NCBI RefSeq assembly: GCF_017654505.1
Contig: NC_054536.1
Location: 33,458,446-33,522,445 of the forward strand
DNA length: 64,000 nucleotides
Source: Polyodon spathula
Lineage: Eukaryota > Chordata > Actinopteri > Acipenseriformes > Polyodontidae
Direction of reading: 5' to 3'
Below are positions 1 to 12,668 of this stretch, piece after piece (within the stretch, counting starts at the first letter, position 1; each line of letters starts with the position of its first letter). The translations under genes were made by a program, and so were the position numbers. Under the pieces are notes generated by a model, which was not told the DNA's origin, did not search any database, and worked only from the letters and a program-made list of their open reading frames with translations.

Positions 1-1631
1 AAAGATATCAAAAGCATGAAGACAGCATTTACAGCATTGCCTCTTGAAATGTTAAATATTTCAAAATGTGTTCAGCTGACATAGCAATGCTTTAATTAAT
101 TCATTAAAAATAATACTAAAACTGATCTTTTGGTGCTAAAGATATAGAACGTTATTTTTTAATCTTAAATATCACGCTGCTGAGATGACAAGAATAATTG
201 TTATTGAATTTGCAGGTCTTTCAGTTGGTGAAATTATGCTTAATTTTACTGTGTTTAACCCTGTCACAAAGACGGCTGGAGTGGGTGACGTCGAACCAGA
301 AACAGGAAATAAACAACAAGAGAGGTGGAGTTTGGTGGGGCTCAGCGAATGGTCTCACTTAGCATTTAATGAATGAACAGACACAGAAAATAAACGGTTG
401 CAACAAACAAAAACAGGACACGCCACATTCGCCAAAATAAACAGACAAACAAAACGGACTAAACAAAACACGATGAGCAGATATTTTACTACTACGACTA
501 CTATTATTATTATTAGTATTACCTCTGTCTCCAATCCCACTCTCCATTCACTGAACACACAACCCCGAGTGGGTGAAAACATGTTGATTTTATGCAGCTG
601 TACCGAGACTCGACTGCTAATCAATCAGTCAACTGGAGTCTCGGTACAACTGCACGTGAATTAATAAAGTGCAATTCCACGTGCTCACATATTATTACAT
701 TTTACTTGCACGTGAAGTGCTGTGCAGTACTCATGCCTAAATACAAATATACATTTTAAACACTCGTGTTACACAGACCCGTTTATATCCTGTGTACCTA
801 TGACTAAACACCAACATTAACACACAACATATAATACACACAGTGGGGGGCACTTTGCCACAAACCCACATTTGTCTGGTACAGTACAATGGGGGTTTGT
901 TTTGCAAGTGGATAGTTCCACAAACCACATTATTTTCTATTTCACATGCACATTACGTACTGTATAAAGGTCTTCGGTGTTGGTAAGTCTAGGGGGTAGA
1001 ACAAATTGATTCATTTAATGCAAATCTGTGGAAAAAGATCACATACATTTGGCAGATTTGCCAGAGGATTACATTAAGGTTTTCTTGAATGATTTTAATG
1101 TTTTTCCTTAATATAAAAGTGCATGCACAGAATGTTTACTATAATTTTACAACTTTTTTTTTTTTGGCACAAATATAACTTTTGCACTGTTGGGTTGTCA
1201 TTAATGGCAGTACTGTATTATAATGTTGTTACCAGTGTATTTTAAAATGTAATTCTGTATAAAATGCTTGTGGCATTGTTTAATAAAAGCACATAGGAGT
1301 CCTTGAATAACGAATATAACTCATATAAATATAGTATATGCTAGCATACATTTAATTTATGTTTCATAAATTATATGTTATAGTAAAGATTACATAAATT
1401 AATCTAGGCCAATAAAAATATATAGTGTATTTCATTCAGGCTTTACAGTAAAGGTGCAGGCAGGAAAGTCTCACATCTTTCACAGTGAACAAAAGAACTT
1501 GTCAGAATACAAACTACATTTACTTTCCATATTTTATTTGAAATCGCTGCTCTTTAATGTTTGTTATTCCTTATACATAAAACAGTGAACATTCTATCAG
1601 AGACAAAACTAATGTATTTATTCTATGGCTT
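1..1631. other. AT-rich non-coding stretch
   Basis: No open frame here resembles a known protein, and none has flanking splice signals that look real. Several CACGTG-containing short repeats lie near 650-720. The one clear structure is the hairpin at 593-654, listed separately. Confidence 0.6.
593..654. repeat. 19-bp inverted repeat (hairpin)
   Basis: Arms at 593-611 and 636-654 are reverse complements with one mismatch (left arm begins TGCAGCTGTACC). They are separated by a 24-bp loop. A second, weaker inverted repeat built on CACGTG follows at about 653-694. The pair may be the remnant ends of a small MITE, but no target duplication was found. Confidence 0.7.
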
Positions 1632-2085
1632 TTGGAGTTGCAAAATGTCTTTGTTCTGTTTTATTGCAGAAGAACTGATGATGAGTATTCTTCACAAACA
1701 CTGGCATTCCTAGCACAGCAGAGTGCAGCAGCACAGAGCCATTTGGATGATGCTTCTGAATTGCAACCTGCTGCTTCAACCAATAATGATGATACTGCCC
1801 CAGAATCTATTTTAAGCAGTCTGCCCGATTGCTGTAAAAGAAATCAGTACAGGTATTTTAAATCATCATACACATTTCTGATTGCTGCAAATAAGAATCT
1901 GGGATGCTCGGTATGCAAAGGAGTCTCATCTGGTGTTCACTGGAATGTGAAATCTGTTGTGTACGGGGAAAGTAAAGAGAAACAACAAACTTCCTTAAAT
2001 ACATGTTCACAAAGAATCCAGTGGTCACAAAGAGGCAGCTAAAGTCCTTGAAAAGAAAGCTGAAGGTGCATTAGAGGCCAGACTC
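1632..2085 (+). pseudogene. hAT / KIAA1586-like zinc-finger protein fragment, frameshifted
   Basis: The frame encodes a polar N-terminal part, then a segment with GCSVCKGV and KEKQQTSL. These resemble the TTF-type or KIAA1586-like zinc-finger regions of domesticated and active hAT transposases. After KEKQQTSL the reading continues only in another frame, with HKESSGHKEAAK and then KKAEGALE, which supplies the expected histidines. A frameshift therefore lies near 2000. A TTTTATTGCAG acceptor-like sequence just before the recognisable part suggests an exon-derived or spliced element copy. The similarity ends near 2085, just before a Tigger-like element. The family is assigned from memory of motifs; whether it was a host gene or a transposon is undecided. 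Confidence 0.55.
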
Positions 2086-2121
2086 TATTTCCTCAACCAA
2101 ATGTGTGTTTCGCACAGCATA

Positions 2122-2631
2122 CTAGTGCTACCCTGTTATAACGCGACCTGTTCTAGTGCGGAATCGGTTATAACACAGTAAGGTCGTGGTTCCCATTTTC
2201 CCCATAATGCAATTTGACTCACAAATGTTGGGTGAATGTTCCAGATATACAGTACAAAGCATGGCAGACAGCAAAAAATAAAAATCTTTCTCTGTTAAAA
2301 TTAAACTTGATGCGGTGGACAGAGTAAAACTTAAGGAGCAGTTTCAAAAGATATAAATCTTGCAGAATCTACATTGTGTGGATGGTTTTCTTGATAAGAC
2401 TGACTCCATAGAGAGCTCCTCTAGGGGGAAAAAAGCACTGCGCTAAAGAGTGAGACAGGCTGCTGTGTGAATGTGCGGCTGTGAGAGTGCAAGACTGTTT
2501 GTTGTTTTGGTGTGGCCCAGGCTAAGAGGATCCAGGAATAATCATCCCAATAAACCGCAGTTTCGAGTACCTACAAATTGTAGTCTCCTAATTATGGACC
2601 GCGACAACCGCATTGTAACGGGTTAGCACTG
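2122..2631 (+). mobile_element. Tigger/pogo-like DNA transposon, internally deleted
   Basis: The two ends are inverted relatives: the left reads AGTGCTACCCTGTTATAAC and the right, reversed, AGTGCTAACCCGTTAC. The GTTATAACGCG style is typical of Tigger/pogo ends, which insert at TA; a TA sits at 2120-2121. Inside, from 2261, is a decayed CENP-B-type helix-turn-helix start: KSFSVKIKLDAVDRV, then in the next frame AESTLCGW. Two in-frame stops and one frameshift are visible. The DDE catalytic domain is absent, so the element is non-autonomous. Confidence 0.65.
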
Positions 2632-3057
2632 CATGTATAAAATACCTTATATAGCTGTCACACTTATGCAACAAATAGCATTAATCTTAAATATGAGTAC
2701 TCCACTGTCTCTATTTTTTCTTAAACTTTGCAGGATAAAATATGCTACTTTTATAATACATTTAACAAAGAAATTCTCCAGATTTGCACAGCGCTGTACA
2801 GCCACTTTTTAATGCTACTGGCCATTCTGCCTGCCCTTTAGTCACATCAAGTGTCACTGTATTGTAAGAAGTTATGGTACTAACAGAGCAGCCTGCATGA
2901 AAATACAATATTCTGTTACTGACGCGACATTCTGGGATAAAAACAAGGCGAAATTAGTGTCCCAAGAAAAGTTCTGGGGACAGTGGAACCAATGTTCTAA
3001 AAGTGGGATTGTACCAGTCAAAATGGGATGTCTGGTCACCTTAAAAAGGTATATATA
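2632..3057. other. Non-coding spacer
   Basis: Nothing recognisable between the Tigger-like element and the Tc1 end. The 96-codon frame starting at 2897 has no family resemblance and runs into the Tc1 terminal repeat, so it is treated as chance. Confidence 0.5.
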
Positions 3058-3415
3058 CAGTGCCTATAGAGAGTCTACATCCATTGAAATGTTTTCACAT
3101 TTTGTTGTGTCAGTGCCTCAGAGTTTCATGCATTTCATGCACTGTTCAGGGGAAAAAAGTTTTTACTGGGAAAAAATTATTTATTAAAAATACAAAGCTG
3201 AAAGATCATAATTTGATTAGTCTCCACCCCCTGAGTTAATACTTGGTGGAAGCACCTTGGCAGCAATTACAGCTGTGAGTCTGTTGGGATAGGTCTTCAA
3301 CAACTTTGCACACCTGGATTTGACAATATTTGACCAGTCTTCTTTACAAAACTGTTCAAGTTCTATCAAGTTCCTTGGGGAGCGTGGATGGACAGCAATC
3401 TTCAAGTCATACCAC

Positions 3416-4568
3416 TGTAGTGATGGCTTTCTGCATGAGGTATTAATGATGTTATTAATTGTAAGTTTAACATTGTATGTGTGTCTTTTATAGTTTAGTT
3501 TATTTATGTTTTAATTATGTGAATGTGTTTTTATAGTCGTTTTAATGTGCTTACTAATTCAGTTGCTTTAATATGCTTTTATATTAAGGTTCTATACAGT
3601 ATTCTGTAAGTTTTTAATTATTTCATTTACCATTTGGCAAAACCAGCTACGTGCAGTTTTGCACAGCCTAACACAACTCAAAGTCATTGTGGCAGGCTGG
3701 TGAGTGGATAGAGGCCCAGAGACAGTCTGTAGTTCAAAAAAAAAACTATATTATTATAAATAAACACAAAAATAAAAGGGCACAAGGGCCAAAATAAAGG
3801 GATTTAAGCACAAATAAAGCAAGACAAAAAGCAAAAAGAACAAAAAGAACAATTTCCAGGCTGGGCAATGCCTTCACTGGATTCAAACTTTCAAACATAC
3901 AAACAAAACACCAACCTGCTTCCTCAGCTCCCTCCTCCTAGATGAGAAGCAGAGGCCTCCTTTTATGTCAGGTGGCTGGGCGCTGATTGATCGTTAATTA
4001 AACTAATCATCTAATCAACCCCAGCCACCTGAACACAATGAACTCAGGCAGGTAGGGGAATTTAACCCCATCCCTGCCAATTTCTAAAAAGCAGAGCTGT
4101 GCTCTGCCACAGTCATAGATGGTCGTCTGAGCTAAACGCCAAAAGGCAGGAAATTAGCAGAGATAGTGTGAGATGGGGGAGGGGAACTGAAAGACAAGAT
4201 GGATGCGCCTGCTAGGTACAACGTGGTATGCAGCCCCCCTTTTCCCCTGCCGAGGGAATGTGCAATGATAGAGTGGAAACCCCTATCATTGGACAGAAGT
4301 AAAACAAATGAGAGTGGAGTCAACAGTTGCTTACAAAGCTATAAATACCCAAAATGGTAAAGTGTTGTAAGTCTTTTCATCTCTTTCGAATTGACTCCAT
4401 GGATATCCGTGCTTTCTGATACAAACATATACACTGAGCTGTACTGAGGTCTCGTCCGAAGTCAGTTTAAATCTCGTGCTTATATGATAGTATTGGAGGT
4501 ATACCTTTCTTGTATATAAAGTGTTTTTGAATCAAAAACCATTTGTCAGCTTAATCTTTTTCACTACA
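3416..4568 (+). mobile_element. Solo LTR inserted in Tc1 transposase (4-bp TSD CCAC)
   Basis: The insert begins TGTAGTGA and ends TCACTACA. It is flanked on both sides by CCAC (3412-3415 and 4569-4572). TG...CA ends with a 4-bp target duplication fit a Gypsy-type LTR. A TATA-like GCTATAAATACCC lies near 4340 and no internal retroviral genes are present, so it is a solo LTR. Without its own nested insertion it is about 720 bp. Removing it restores continuity of the host Tc1 motif. Confidence 0.8.
3688..4111 (-). mobile_element. Solo LTR nested inside the previous solo LTR (TSD GTCAT)
   Basis: The ends are TGTGGCAG and TGCCACA, flanked by GTCAT at 3683-3687 and 4112-4116. On the minus strand it carries an ATAAAAGG TATA-like box and a terminal AATAAA-type signal. 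It is the same family as the copy at 26459-26892, in opposite orientation. At 424 bp it appears complete. Confidence 0.85.
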
Positions 4569-5827
4569 CCACAAATTTTCGATTGGATTTATTTCAGGGC
4601 TCTGACTGGGCCACTCGAGGACATTTACCTTTTTGTTCCTTAGCTACTCCAGTGTAGCTTTGGCTGTGAGGTTTGGGTCATTGTCATGCTGAAAGGTGAA
4701 CTTCCGTCGAAGTTTCAGCTTTCTTGCAGAGGGCAGCAGGTTTTCCTCAAGGACTTTGCTGTACTTTGCTCCATTCATTCTACCTTCTATCCTGACAAGT
4801 GCCTTAGTCCCTGCTGATGAGAAACATCCCCATAACATGATACTGCCACCACCATGCTTCACAGTAGGGATGGTGTTCTTTGGATGATGCGCTGTGTTGA
4901 GTTTGCACCAAACATAATGCTTTGCATTTAGGCCACAAAGTTCCATATTAGTTTCGTCAGACCACAAAACTTTTTGCCACATGGCTACAGAATCTCCTAA
5001 CTGTTTTTTGCATACTGGAAGTGGGATTCAAGGTGGGCTTTCTTGAGTAATGGCTTCCTTCTTGCCACCCTACCGTACAAGCCAGATTTGTGGAGTTCTT
5101 GGGATACTGTTGTCACATGCACACTTTGACTAGTCTTGGCCATAAAAGCCTGTAGCTCTTGCAAAGTTGCCATTGACCTCTTATTAGCCTCTTTGATCAG
5201 TCTCCTTCTTGCTTGGTCATCTAGTTTGGAGGGACGGCTTGATCTAGGCAGGGTCTTGGTGGTGCCATACACCTTCCACTACGTAATAATCATCTTGACC
5301 GTGCTCCAAGGGATATTCAAGACCTTTGATATTTTTTTATACCCATACCCTGATCTGTGCCTTTCAACAACTTTGTCCCGGAGTTCTTTTGAAAGCACCT
5401 TGGTGCCCATGTTTGAGTCTTTGCTTTGAAATGCACTATCCAGCAGAGGGAACCTACAGGAACTGCTGAATTTATCTTGAAATCATACGAATCACTACAA
5501 TTTAACACAGGTGGAGGCCACTTAACTTGGTGTGTGACTTTGAAGGCGATTGGTTACACCTGAGTTAATTTAGGATTGCTATTACAAGGGGGGTGGACAC
5601 TTACTGTATCCAACCAAGCTATTTCAGTTTTTATTTTTAATTAATTTTCTACAAATTTCTAGAATTATTTTTTTCACTTGGAAGTTGTGGGATAGGATGT
5701 GTAGATAAATGAAAAAGAAAATAACAATTTTAATGCGTTTTAATTCCAGGTTATAAGGCAACAAAGTGTAAACATTTTGAAAGGGGGTGTAGACTTTCTA
5801 TAGGCACTGGAAAGATATCGTATCCGT

Positions 5828-7190
<1,363 letters not shown>

Positions 7191-7860
7191 AACCTTCATA
7201 AGTGAAATCTTTCACTATATATTTACAGTCTACCCTATTTATACCGCCAGGTAAGGGTCATGGGCAAAAACGGGCAGTAAGCGGGGGTGGCCTTATAGTG
7301 AGGGTCAAAAAAAAAAAAACCCACACACAACCGTCTATGTTTGCAATATATTTTTTTTACATTTACGGTGGTTTAGACTGCGTCAAGCCTTTTTCAGGTT
7401 AAACCAACCGACCCATTCCATCAAGGTAAGCCATTTGTTTTTATCCGTTAGAATGTCTCTGATTGTCCTACAATTAACAGTATATGCCTCACTCAGACGA
7501 GAACATTTGCAGTGTCTTGCTGACTTGCTTTCTTATTTTCAGACGCATACATGCAGGTTTTTTTCTTTTGCTCTGGTGTTAAATGTAGGGTTGACTCGCC
7601 ATTTTGTACTTTCTATTTTGCTTGGGGAGCGGGAGTGTTGATGACATTGGTATGCTACACAGACTGACCCACTGCGGTCAAAAGACATATAAGAAAGGAG
7701 GAATGATTTTCAATCTCACTGCCTTGCAGAATCTCTCAATCAAATCCATTAACTCCTAGTAAATGGGGATCTCTCGCTCTCACTCCCGGAGACATTCTCG
7801 CATAACAGCGAAAACTCTCCTGGCAGCTGCACGACAGACCACGGCGAAATTGAGTTCATC
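7191..7860. other. Unassigned stretch before the gag fossil
   Basis: Short frames at 7202-7402, 7435-7641 and 7763-7951 have no recognisable product. The region may be the leader of the gag-bearing element, but no LTR or primer-binding site could be identified. Confidence 0.4.
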
Positions 7861-8480
7861 ATGTCCATTCTTCCCATCGCTGTTCAGACTACCTTTCATA
7901 GAGAAGGGGACCCGAGCGCTTATATTGGCAACAAATAAGAGGATTGGCTAGAAACATTGAAACGTTTCTTCTTTCAGATGCCCACTGTAGGAACGTACAT
8001 TAAATATTTGAATTTTGCCCTGCAGTGCATGCCAAAAGCTACAGAGTTTGAAAAATGGTATCTCTTTCGAAACCCGACTGACCCTGCGTTAAGGGGCTGG
8101 GTTTTTAGATAGAAGCTATAAATTTATGATAACTTTATGCATCTGTGTCAAGCCCTGATTACAGAGTTCTCAGTTGGCTTGGACAAAGATGCTATATGGG
8201 GACTGCATTGCAGATCAGGCAAAAAAGAGAATGAGTGTCCCAGAAATTATTACAAAAGGTTGAGAAACACGTATTTTTCTGAACAAAATTATCAGGAATG
8301 GAAGAAGACGTTTTCTTTAAAAGATTGATTGTTGCTAACTTGTTTCCCCACAGACAGGGAAAACATTGTGCTACTGGTAGTGCTACTACTAGATTATGAC
8401 TGAACAAGCAGCCAAGAAATTTGAAAAATGGCACAGATCGCTTGCAAACAAAAGCAAAGCTGTGCCTCACAAGCGGGCAA
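7861..8480 (+). pseudogene. Retroviral/retrotransposon-type Gag capsid fossil, copy 1
   Basis: In one frame from 7861 the sequence reads WLETLKRF, PTVGTYI and EKWYLF. Across a frame change it continues LCQALITEF, then ECPRNYYKRLRNTYF and CFPTDRENI. The order and the YYxRLRxxYF motif resemble the capsid with major homology region found in fish endogenous retrovirus-like Gag proteins. Several stops (near 7937 and 8111) and frame changes make it non-functional. No protease, polymerase or envelope gene follows; the sequence passes into a tandem duplication. The assignment is by motif recognition only. Confidence 0.55.
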
Positions 8481-9550
8481 CAAGGGGGACCCTACGTTAG
8501 CAACCTTCGAAGAAAGAGGGGAACCTCCCTTGAGTTTAATGCAGTTATATCTCTACAACAGGAGTAATCGCCTCACTAAATTGGGGGGGACGGGGGGGAC
8601 TGCTGTGAGACTAGCCAGCTAGCAGAAAACATTGTTCTACTTGTAGATTATGACCGAATAAGCAGCCAAGAAATTTGAAAAATGGCACAGATGGTGTGGA
8701 AACACCAGCAAAGCTGTGCCTCACAAGAAGCCAACAGGAGGGACCCTATGTTAGCAACCCACAAAGAAAGAGGGGAACCTCCCTCGAGTTTAGTGCAGTT
8801 ATATCTCCACAGCAGGAGTAATTGCCACACTAAACGCACTAAATTGGGGGGGGGGGTTGGACAACTGCTGTGAGACTAGTCAGCCAGCAGAATATCCTGT
8901 GGGACTTAGAAGCTTTACTTCTGAAGCATTTGTTTTTATTTTTGTTGGTTACATCAGTAATCGGAGCATTGCTCTTTCAGCTAGTTTAACGTATGTCCAG
9001 AATCTGGAATTATACTTAATAACCCGAGTGGTTATGAGACTGACGGGTGCAAAACACTGTAATGTTGTAACATTAAGGTATGAAAGAATCTATACAATGA
9101 TTACTTAATTCTCCATGGAGATTTACTTCTCTTGGTGAGCAGGCAATTTGTTCCCGAAAGCGTGGAAAGCTTTCATTGCTAAAGGCATTATGAGGTGTCG
9201 TATGGACTTAGATAACTTGTTCAGGAAAGTTTGCAAACTTTCTTAGCCTATTGGTTTGTAATGTAGCTAGAGTGAATTCTAGACTTTTAAGGAGTAACGT
9301 ACTTCACTTGTTAAATATGTTACATAACCTAATTCTCCTGTGGGAACACAGTGATCAAGGTATCTAACTAGTGTGCTGACAAGCTGCTGTCATGAGTGTG
9401 ATCTGCAAGGTTACCAAAAATATTTTACCATACACCGTTAGTCATTCTGACTAATTATGATGAAGAAATCTTTTTGATTGTGTGTGTAAAGAGTCAACAC
9501 AATGCTGACCTCCCCACATAACCATGTATATGATTTGGATATTGTATTGT
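8246..9550 (+). repeat. Segmental duplication, copy A (gag end plus downstream)
   Basis: This block matches 10819-11996 closely, from the RLRNTYF-coding part of gag to a common sequence GTATATGATTTGGATATTG. Copy A contains one extra internal 254-bp unit. The block downstream of gag (about 8890-9550) has no recognised coding content. Confidence 0.85.
8363..8890 (+). repeat. 254-bp tandem duplication within copy A
   Basis: The stretch starting GATTATGAC at 8392 recurs at 8646. Each unit carries the gag segment KMAQ...QQSCAS, a RGEPP segment and a G-run ending in CTGCTGTGAGACTAG. Units differ by scattered substitutions, so the duplication is not recent. Confidence 0.85.
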
Positions 9551-9667
9551 ACTGTGTCTAAAATAGTAGATCTGTCAGTATAAATGTCATGTTAAGAAAA
9601 CATGATAGATGTGGGTCTGTGTTGCTGCATATTGTTTCTCATAAGGATCTGTAAGTGAACCAAAGAG
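9551..9667. other. Unassigned spacer
   Basis: Short sequence present only in copy A of the duplication, between the end of shared similarity and the LTR. Confidence 0.4.
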
Positions 9668-10233
9668 CCGGATGGGAAACGGCATGGCATCCACGGATTG
9701 GAGGAGAGGACTCGCTCATTGACCAAGGGGTCAGAGGTGACGTTATAAAAAGAGGAAGTAGGGATGTGATCAGTTCCTTTGTGAATGGTTATGTTAAATG
9801 ACCAGAAGGAGAACCTGTGCTGTGAAACATGAATGTTTTGTTTGTTTTTGTTTGTCGTTAATAATACTATTTGTAATTATTTGGATGGCAAACACTAAAC
9901 CCGGATCAACAACACCTCACTTTTGTTGTCACTAAAGAACTGTATTAATCACGAGCACTAGAGCACGCACTGTGGACTGGTGTTTGTGTTTGTGTATGTG
10001 TATGTATTACATGTGGGTGAACTGAAACAGGACTGTTACTAATTCGGGGCAAAACCGCGGATTACAAATAAGCAATACACGCCACTGTATTGCTTCATTA
10101 ACATTGTTATTGTTTACTGCTGTTAGCCATCAGGCATTGGATTATACAATTAAATATTCAATGCACCTGGATTATCGTTGTTTGTCTGATTATTGATCAC
10201 CTGCACCTGCACATTGTTAACCACTTTGCCACA
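9668..10233 (+). mobile_element. 5'-truncated solo LTR (CTCCCGAC family), plus orientation
   Basis: Closely related to the LTRs at 41321-41910 and 29168-29905. Shared landmarks are the GGTCA...TATAAAA promoter region, the TAATTCGGGGCAAAACC-type segment, and the terminal CACTTTGCCACA. The 5' roughly 150 bp is missing. Confidence 0.7.
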
Positions 10234-10818
10234 GTAATACAGCGGCTTGTATTACTTAAGCTATAATCATAGTACCGTTCTTTATACACCCACACGAAAC
10301 ACAAAACACATACACAAGCCTGTTAGTGAGTAAATTAGTGCTAGTGGTGCAAATACAGTTATTTGTGATACAAGTGCAGTGCTGTTCCACATTTGTGCTG
10401 GCCCTTGGCGACAGCTCCGGAACGTGTTAGCTGTCTACTAATAACAAGAAACAATTATAAACAGAAAAAACGAACACAGTATGTTTTCTTACACAAATCA
10501 CACGTCCTTCCAGGTTGTTCTCTAACCAAAATGAAGGAACAGATTACGTCGCTTCGTCCCCTATTTATACCGTCCCTCATGACCCCTTGGTAAACAAATG
10601 CAGCAGCTCTTCCAATAGACGGCTGCCACATCATTTCCCTTCCGGGTTGATGAGTTAGTGCACCAAAGCTCTGCACCCTTTCTAGATGACCGACTTTCTT
10701 TTAACCCTGGGATTTAAGTGTCAGACTAAACAGTTCAGGGTACTCTGTTCCCGTTACTTAGCACCACTACAGGTCGGGAGGGAGATTCACCACCAAGAAT
10801 CACTGTCTTTCTGTCACA
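10234..10818 (-). mobile_element. 3'-truncated solo LTR, minus orientation, abutting the previous one
   Basis: Read on the minus strand it starts TGTGACAGAAAG at 10818. It then shows CTCCCTCCCGACC, a TATAAATAGGG promoter-like box near 10566 and CACTAGCACTAATT. It stops at its TAATACAAGCCGCTG segment, where the plus-oriented copy ends. The two copies thus meet tail to tail. Confidence 0.7.
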
Positions 10819-11996
10819 GTGTTCCAGCAATTATTAAGAAAGGTTGAGAAACACATATTTTTCTGGACAAAATTATCCAGGAATGGAAGAAGACATTTTC
10901 TTTAAAAGACTGATTATTGCTAACTTGTTTCCCACAGACAGGGAAAACATTGTTCTACTTGTAGATTATGACCGAATAAGCAGCCAAGAAATTTGAAAAA
11001 TGGCACAGATGGTGTGGAAACACCAGCAAAGCTGTGCCTCGCAAGAAGCCAACAGGAGGGACCCTATGTTAGCAACCCACAAAGAAAGAGGGGAACCTCC
11101 CTCGAGTTTGGTGCAGTTATATCTCCACAGCAGGAGTAATTGCCACACTAAATGCACTAAATTGAGGGGGGGGGGGGTTGGACAACTGCTGTGAGACTAG
11201 TCAGCCAGCAGAATATCATGTGGGACTTAGAAGCTTTACTCCTGAAGCATTTGTTCATATTTTTGTTGGTTACATCAGTAATCAGAGTATTGCTCTTTCA
11301 GCTAGTTTAACATATGTCCAGAATCTGGAATTATACTTAATAACCCAAGTACACACCCAAGAGTGAAGTAGATAAATCACAGCTATTTTGACAATTAGTT
11401 TGATATCTCATGCTATACTGGTAAGGCTGGACAAATATAGTTTGTAGGAATACAACTAATTCAAAGTCCAATATTAAAAAGTGATAATGCAATATGATCC
11501 TGAGTAATTGACTTATATATCAATATTAGAGATTTAGTTGGAGATTTAGTGCTCTTGGTGAGCAAGCAATTTGTTCCGAAAAGCATGGAAAGCTTTCATT
11601 GCCAGAGGCGTTATGATGTGTTGCATGGATACTGTTAGAGATTGATTTCTCTTAATGAACAAGTTGCTCAGGAAAGTTTGTAAACTTTCTTAGCCTAATG
11701 GTTTGTAATGTAGCTAGATTGAATTCTAGACATTTTAAGAAGTAAAGTATTTCACTTGTTAAAGATGTTACATAACCTAATTCTCCTGTGGGAACACAGT
11801 GATTAAGGTATACTGATTAGTGTGCTGACGAGCTGCTGTCTTGAGTGTGATCTGCAAGGTTACCAAAAATATTTTGCAATACACTGTTAGTTATTCTGAC
11901 TAATTATGATGAAGAAATCTTTTTGATTGTGTGTGTAAAGAGTCAACACAATGCTGACCTCCCTACATAACCCTGTATATGATTTGGATATTGCAT
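10819..11996 (+). repeat. Segmental duplication, copy B
   Basis: Partner of 8246-9550. It starts exactly where the minus LTR ends, so the LTR pair was inserted at, or mediated, the duplication junction. It carries about 150 bp around 11350-11540 that copy A lacks or has replaced. Confidence 0.85.
10826..11190 (+). pseudogene. Gag capsid C-terminal fossil, copy 2
   Basis: Encodes RLRNTYFSGQNYPGMEED, then FFKRLIIANLFPTDREN and DYDRISSQEI before a stop. It continues KMAQMVWKHQQSCAS. It is better preserved than copy 1 in the first part, where no frame change is needed. The GMEED and LxANLxP motifs strengthen the Gag assignment. Confidence 0.55.
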
Positions 11997-12668
11997 TACA
12001 TAAATTAATTAAATTACTGGAGATGGTTTTAATTGAGATTGGTAAAAAAAGAAAGCCTAATAATCCTTTAAAACTGTAAACTATAATAGGAAGAAACCTA
12101 CAACTATGATATTTGGTGATTTTAACATCTCCAGAATAGGAAAATAATTAAAGCGTTAGATTTCCCTATTAAGAACACTGTTACAGTAATACTAATGTAA
12201 GTACTTGCTAGCATAGAATGTATAGCTAGTAGTACAACTAACCTTAATACTGTTAAGTAATTTGTTTTCAAATCTTTTTACTCCTTTATTTACAGCAAAT
12301 ACCTGAAAATTGTCAGAGATAATTGATTACTGGTGCTTGCAACATGTGTAATTGAGATTAGAGATACAGCACTGATTTAAAAAAAACAAAAAAACAACAT
12401 GTGTAATACTTTACATGGTGAGATTAGAGATACAGCACTGATTTAGAAAGATACCATTTAACCAATTTAAAAATTCCCTTTTGTGAAAAGCAAAAATAAC
12501 CATATAGACATGCTTTTTAATTTGGTAATGTACAAGAATATAAGTAATATTCATTGGTTGTGATTTGTAAAACCCCTCATTAAAATGAATGACTGTACAA
12601 TACATGTTTGTAATGGGAAGAAAGTAAGTTATTATAAAGGTTGAAAACCCTTAATCGTATAATATCAT
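11997..12668. other. AT-rich non-coding stretch
   Basis: No coding or structural signal recognised. A roughly 30-bp phrase (AGATTAGAGATACAGCACTG) occurs twice, at about 12355 and 12421. Confidence 0.5.

Larger units (their letters stand above)
3217..5410 (-). pseudogene. Tc1 transposase, interrupted
   Basis: Reading leftward from the ATG at 5408-5410, the protein shows two N-terminal helix-turn-helix segments. Near the start is LSKELRDKVVERH, and later GRVARRKPLLKKAH. The DDE catalytic domain follows, with WSDET and HDNDPN as the first two acidic sites. The third site lies in a NPIEN motif directly beside the LTR insertion. Beyond the insertion the frame resumes as the usual Tc1 C-terminus (KSRCAKLLKTYP). 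An in-frame stop near 5283 and another between 4983 and 4996 kill the gene independently of the insertion. The enzyme would have cut and pasted the element at TA sites; this copy cannot. Confidence 0.85.
3058..5809 (-). mobile_element. Tc1/mariner element 1, split by nested LTR insertions
   Basis: The left end (CAGTGCCTATAGAGAGTC, preceded by TA) matches the reverse of the right end (CAGTGCCTATAGAAAGTC). That gives terminal inverted repeats of at least 30 bp. A Tc1-type transposase fossil fills the minus strand. The element is about 1.6 kb once the insertion at 3416-4568 and its 4-bp target duplicate are discounted, a normal Tc1 length. Confidence 0.9.
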
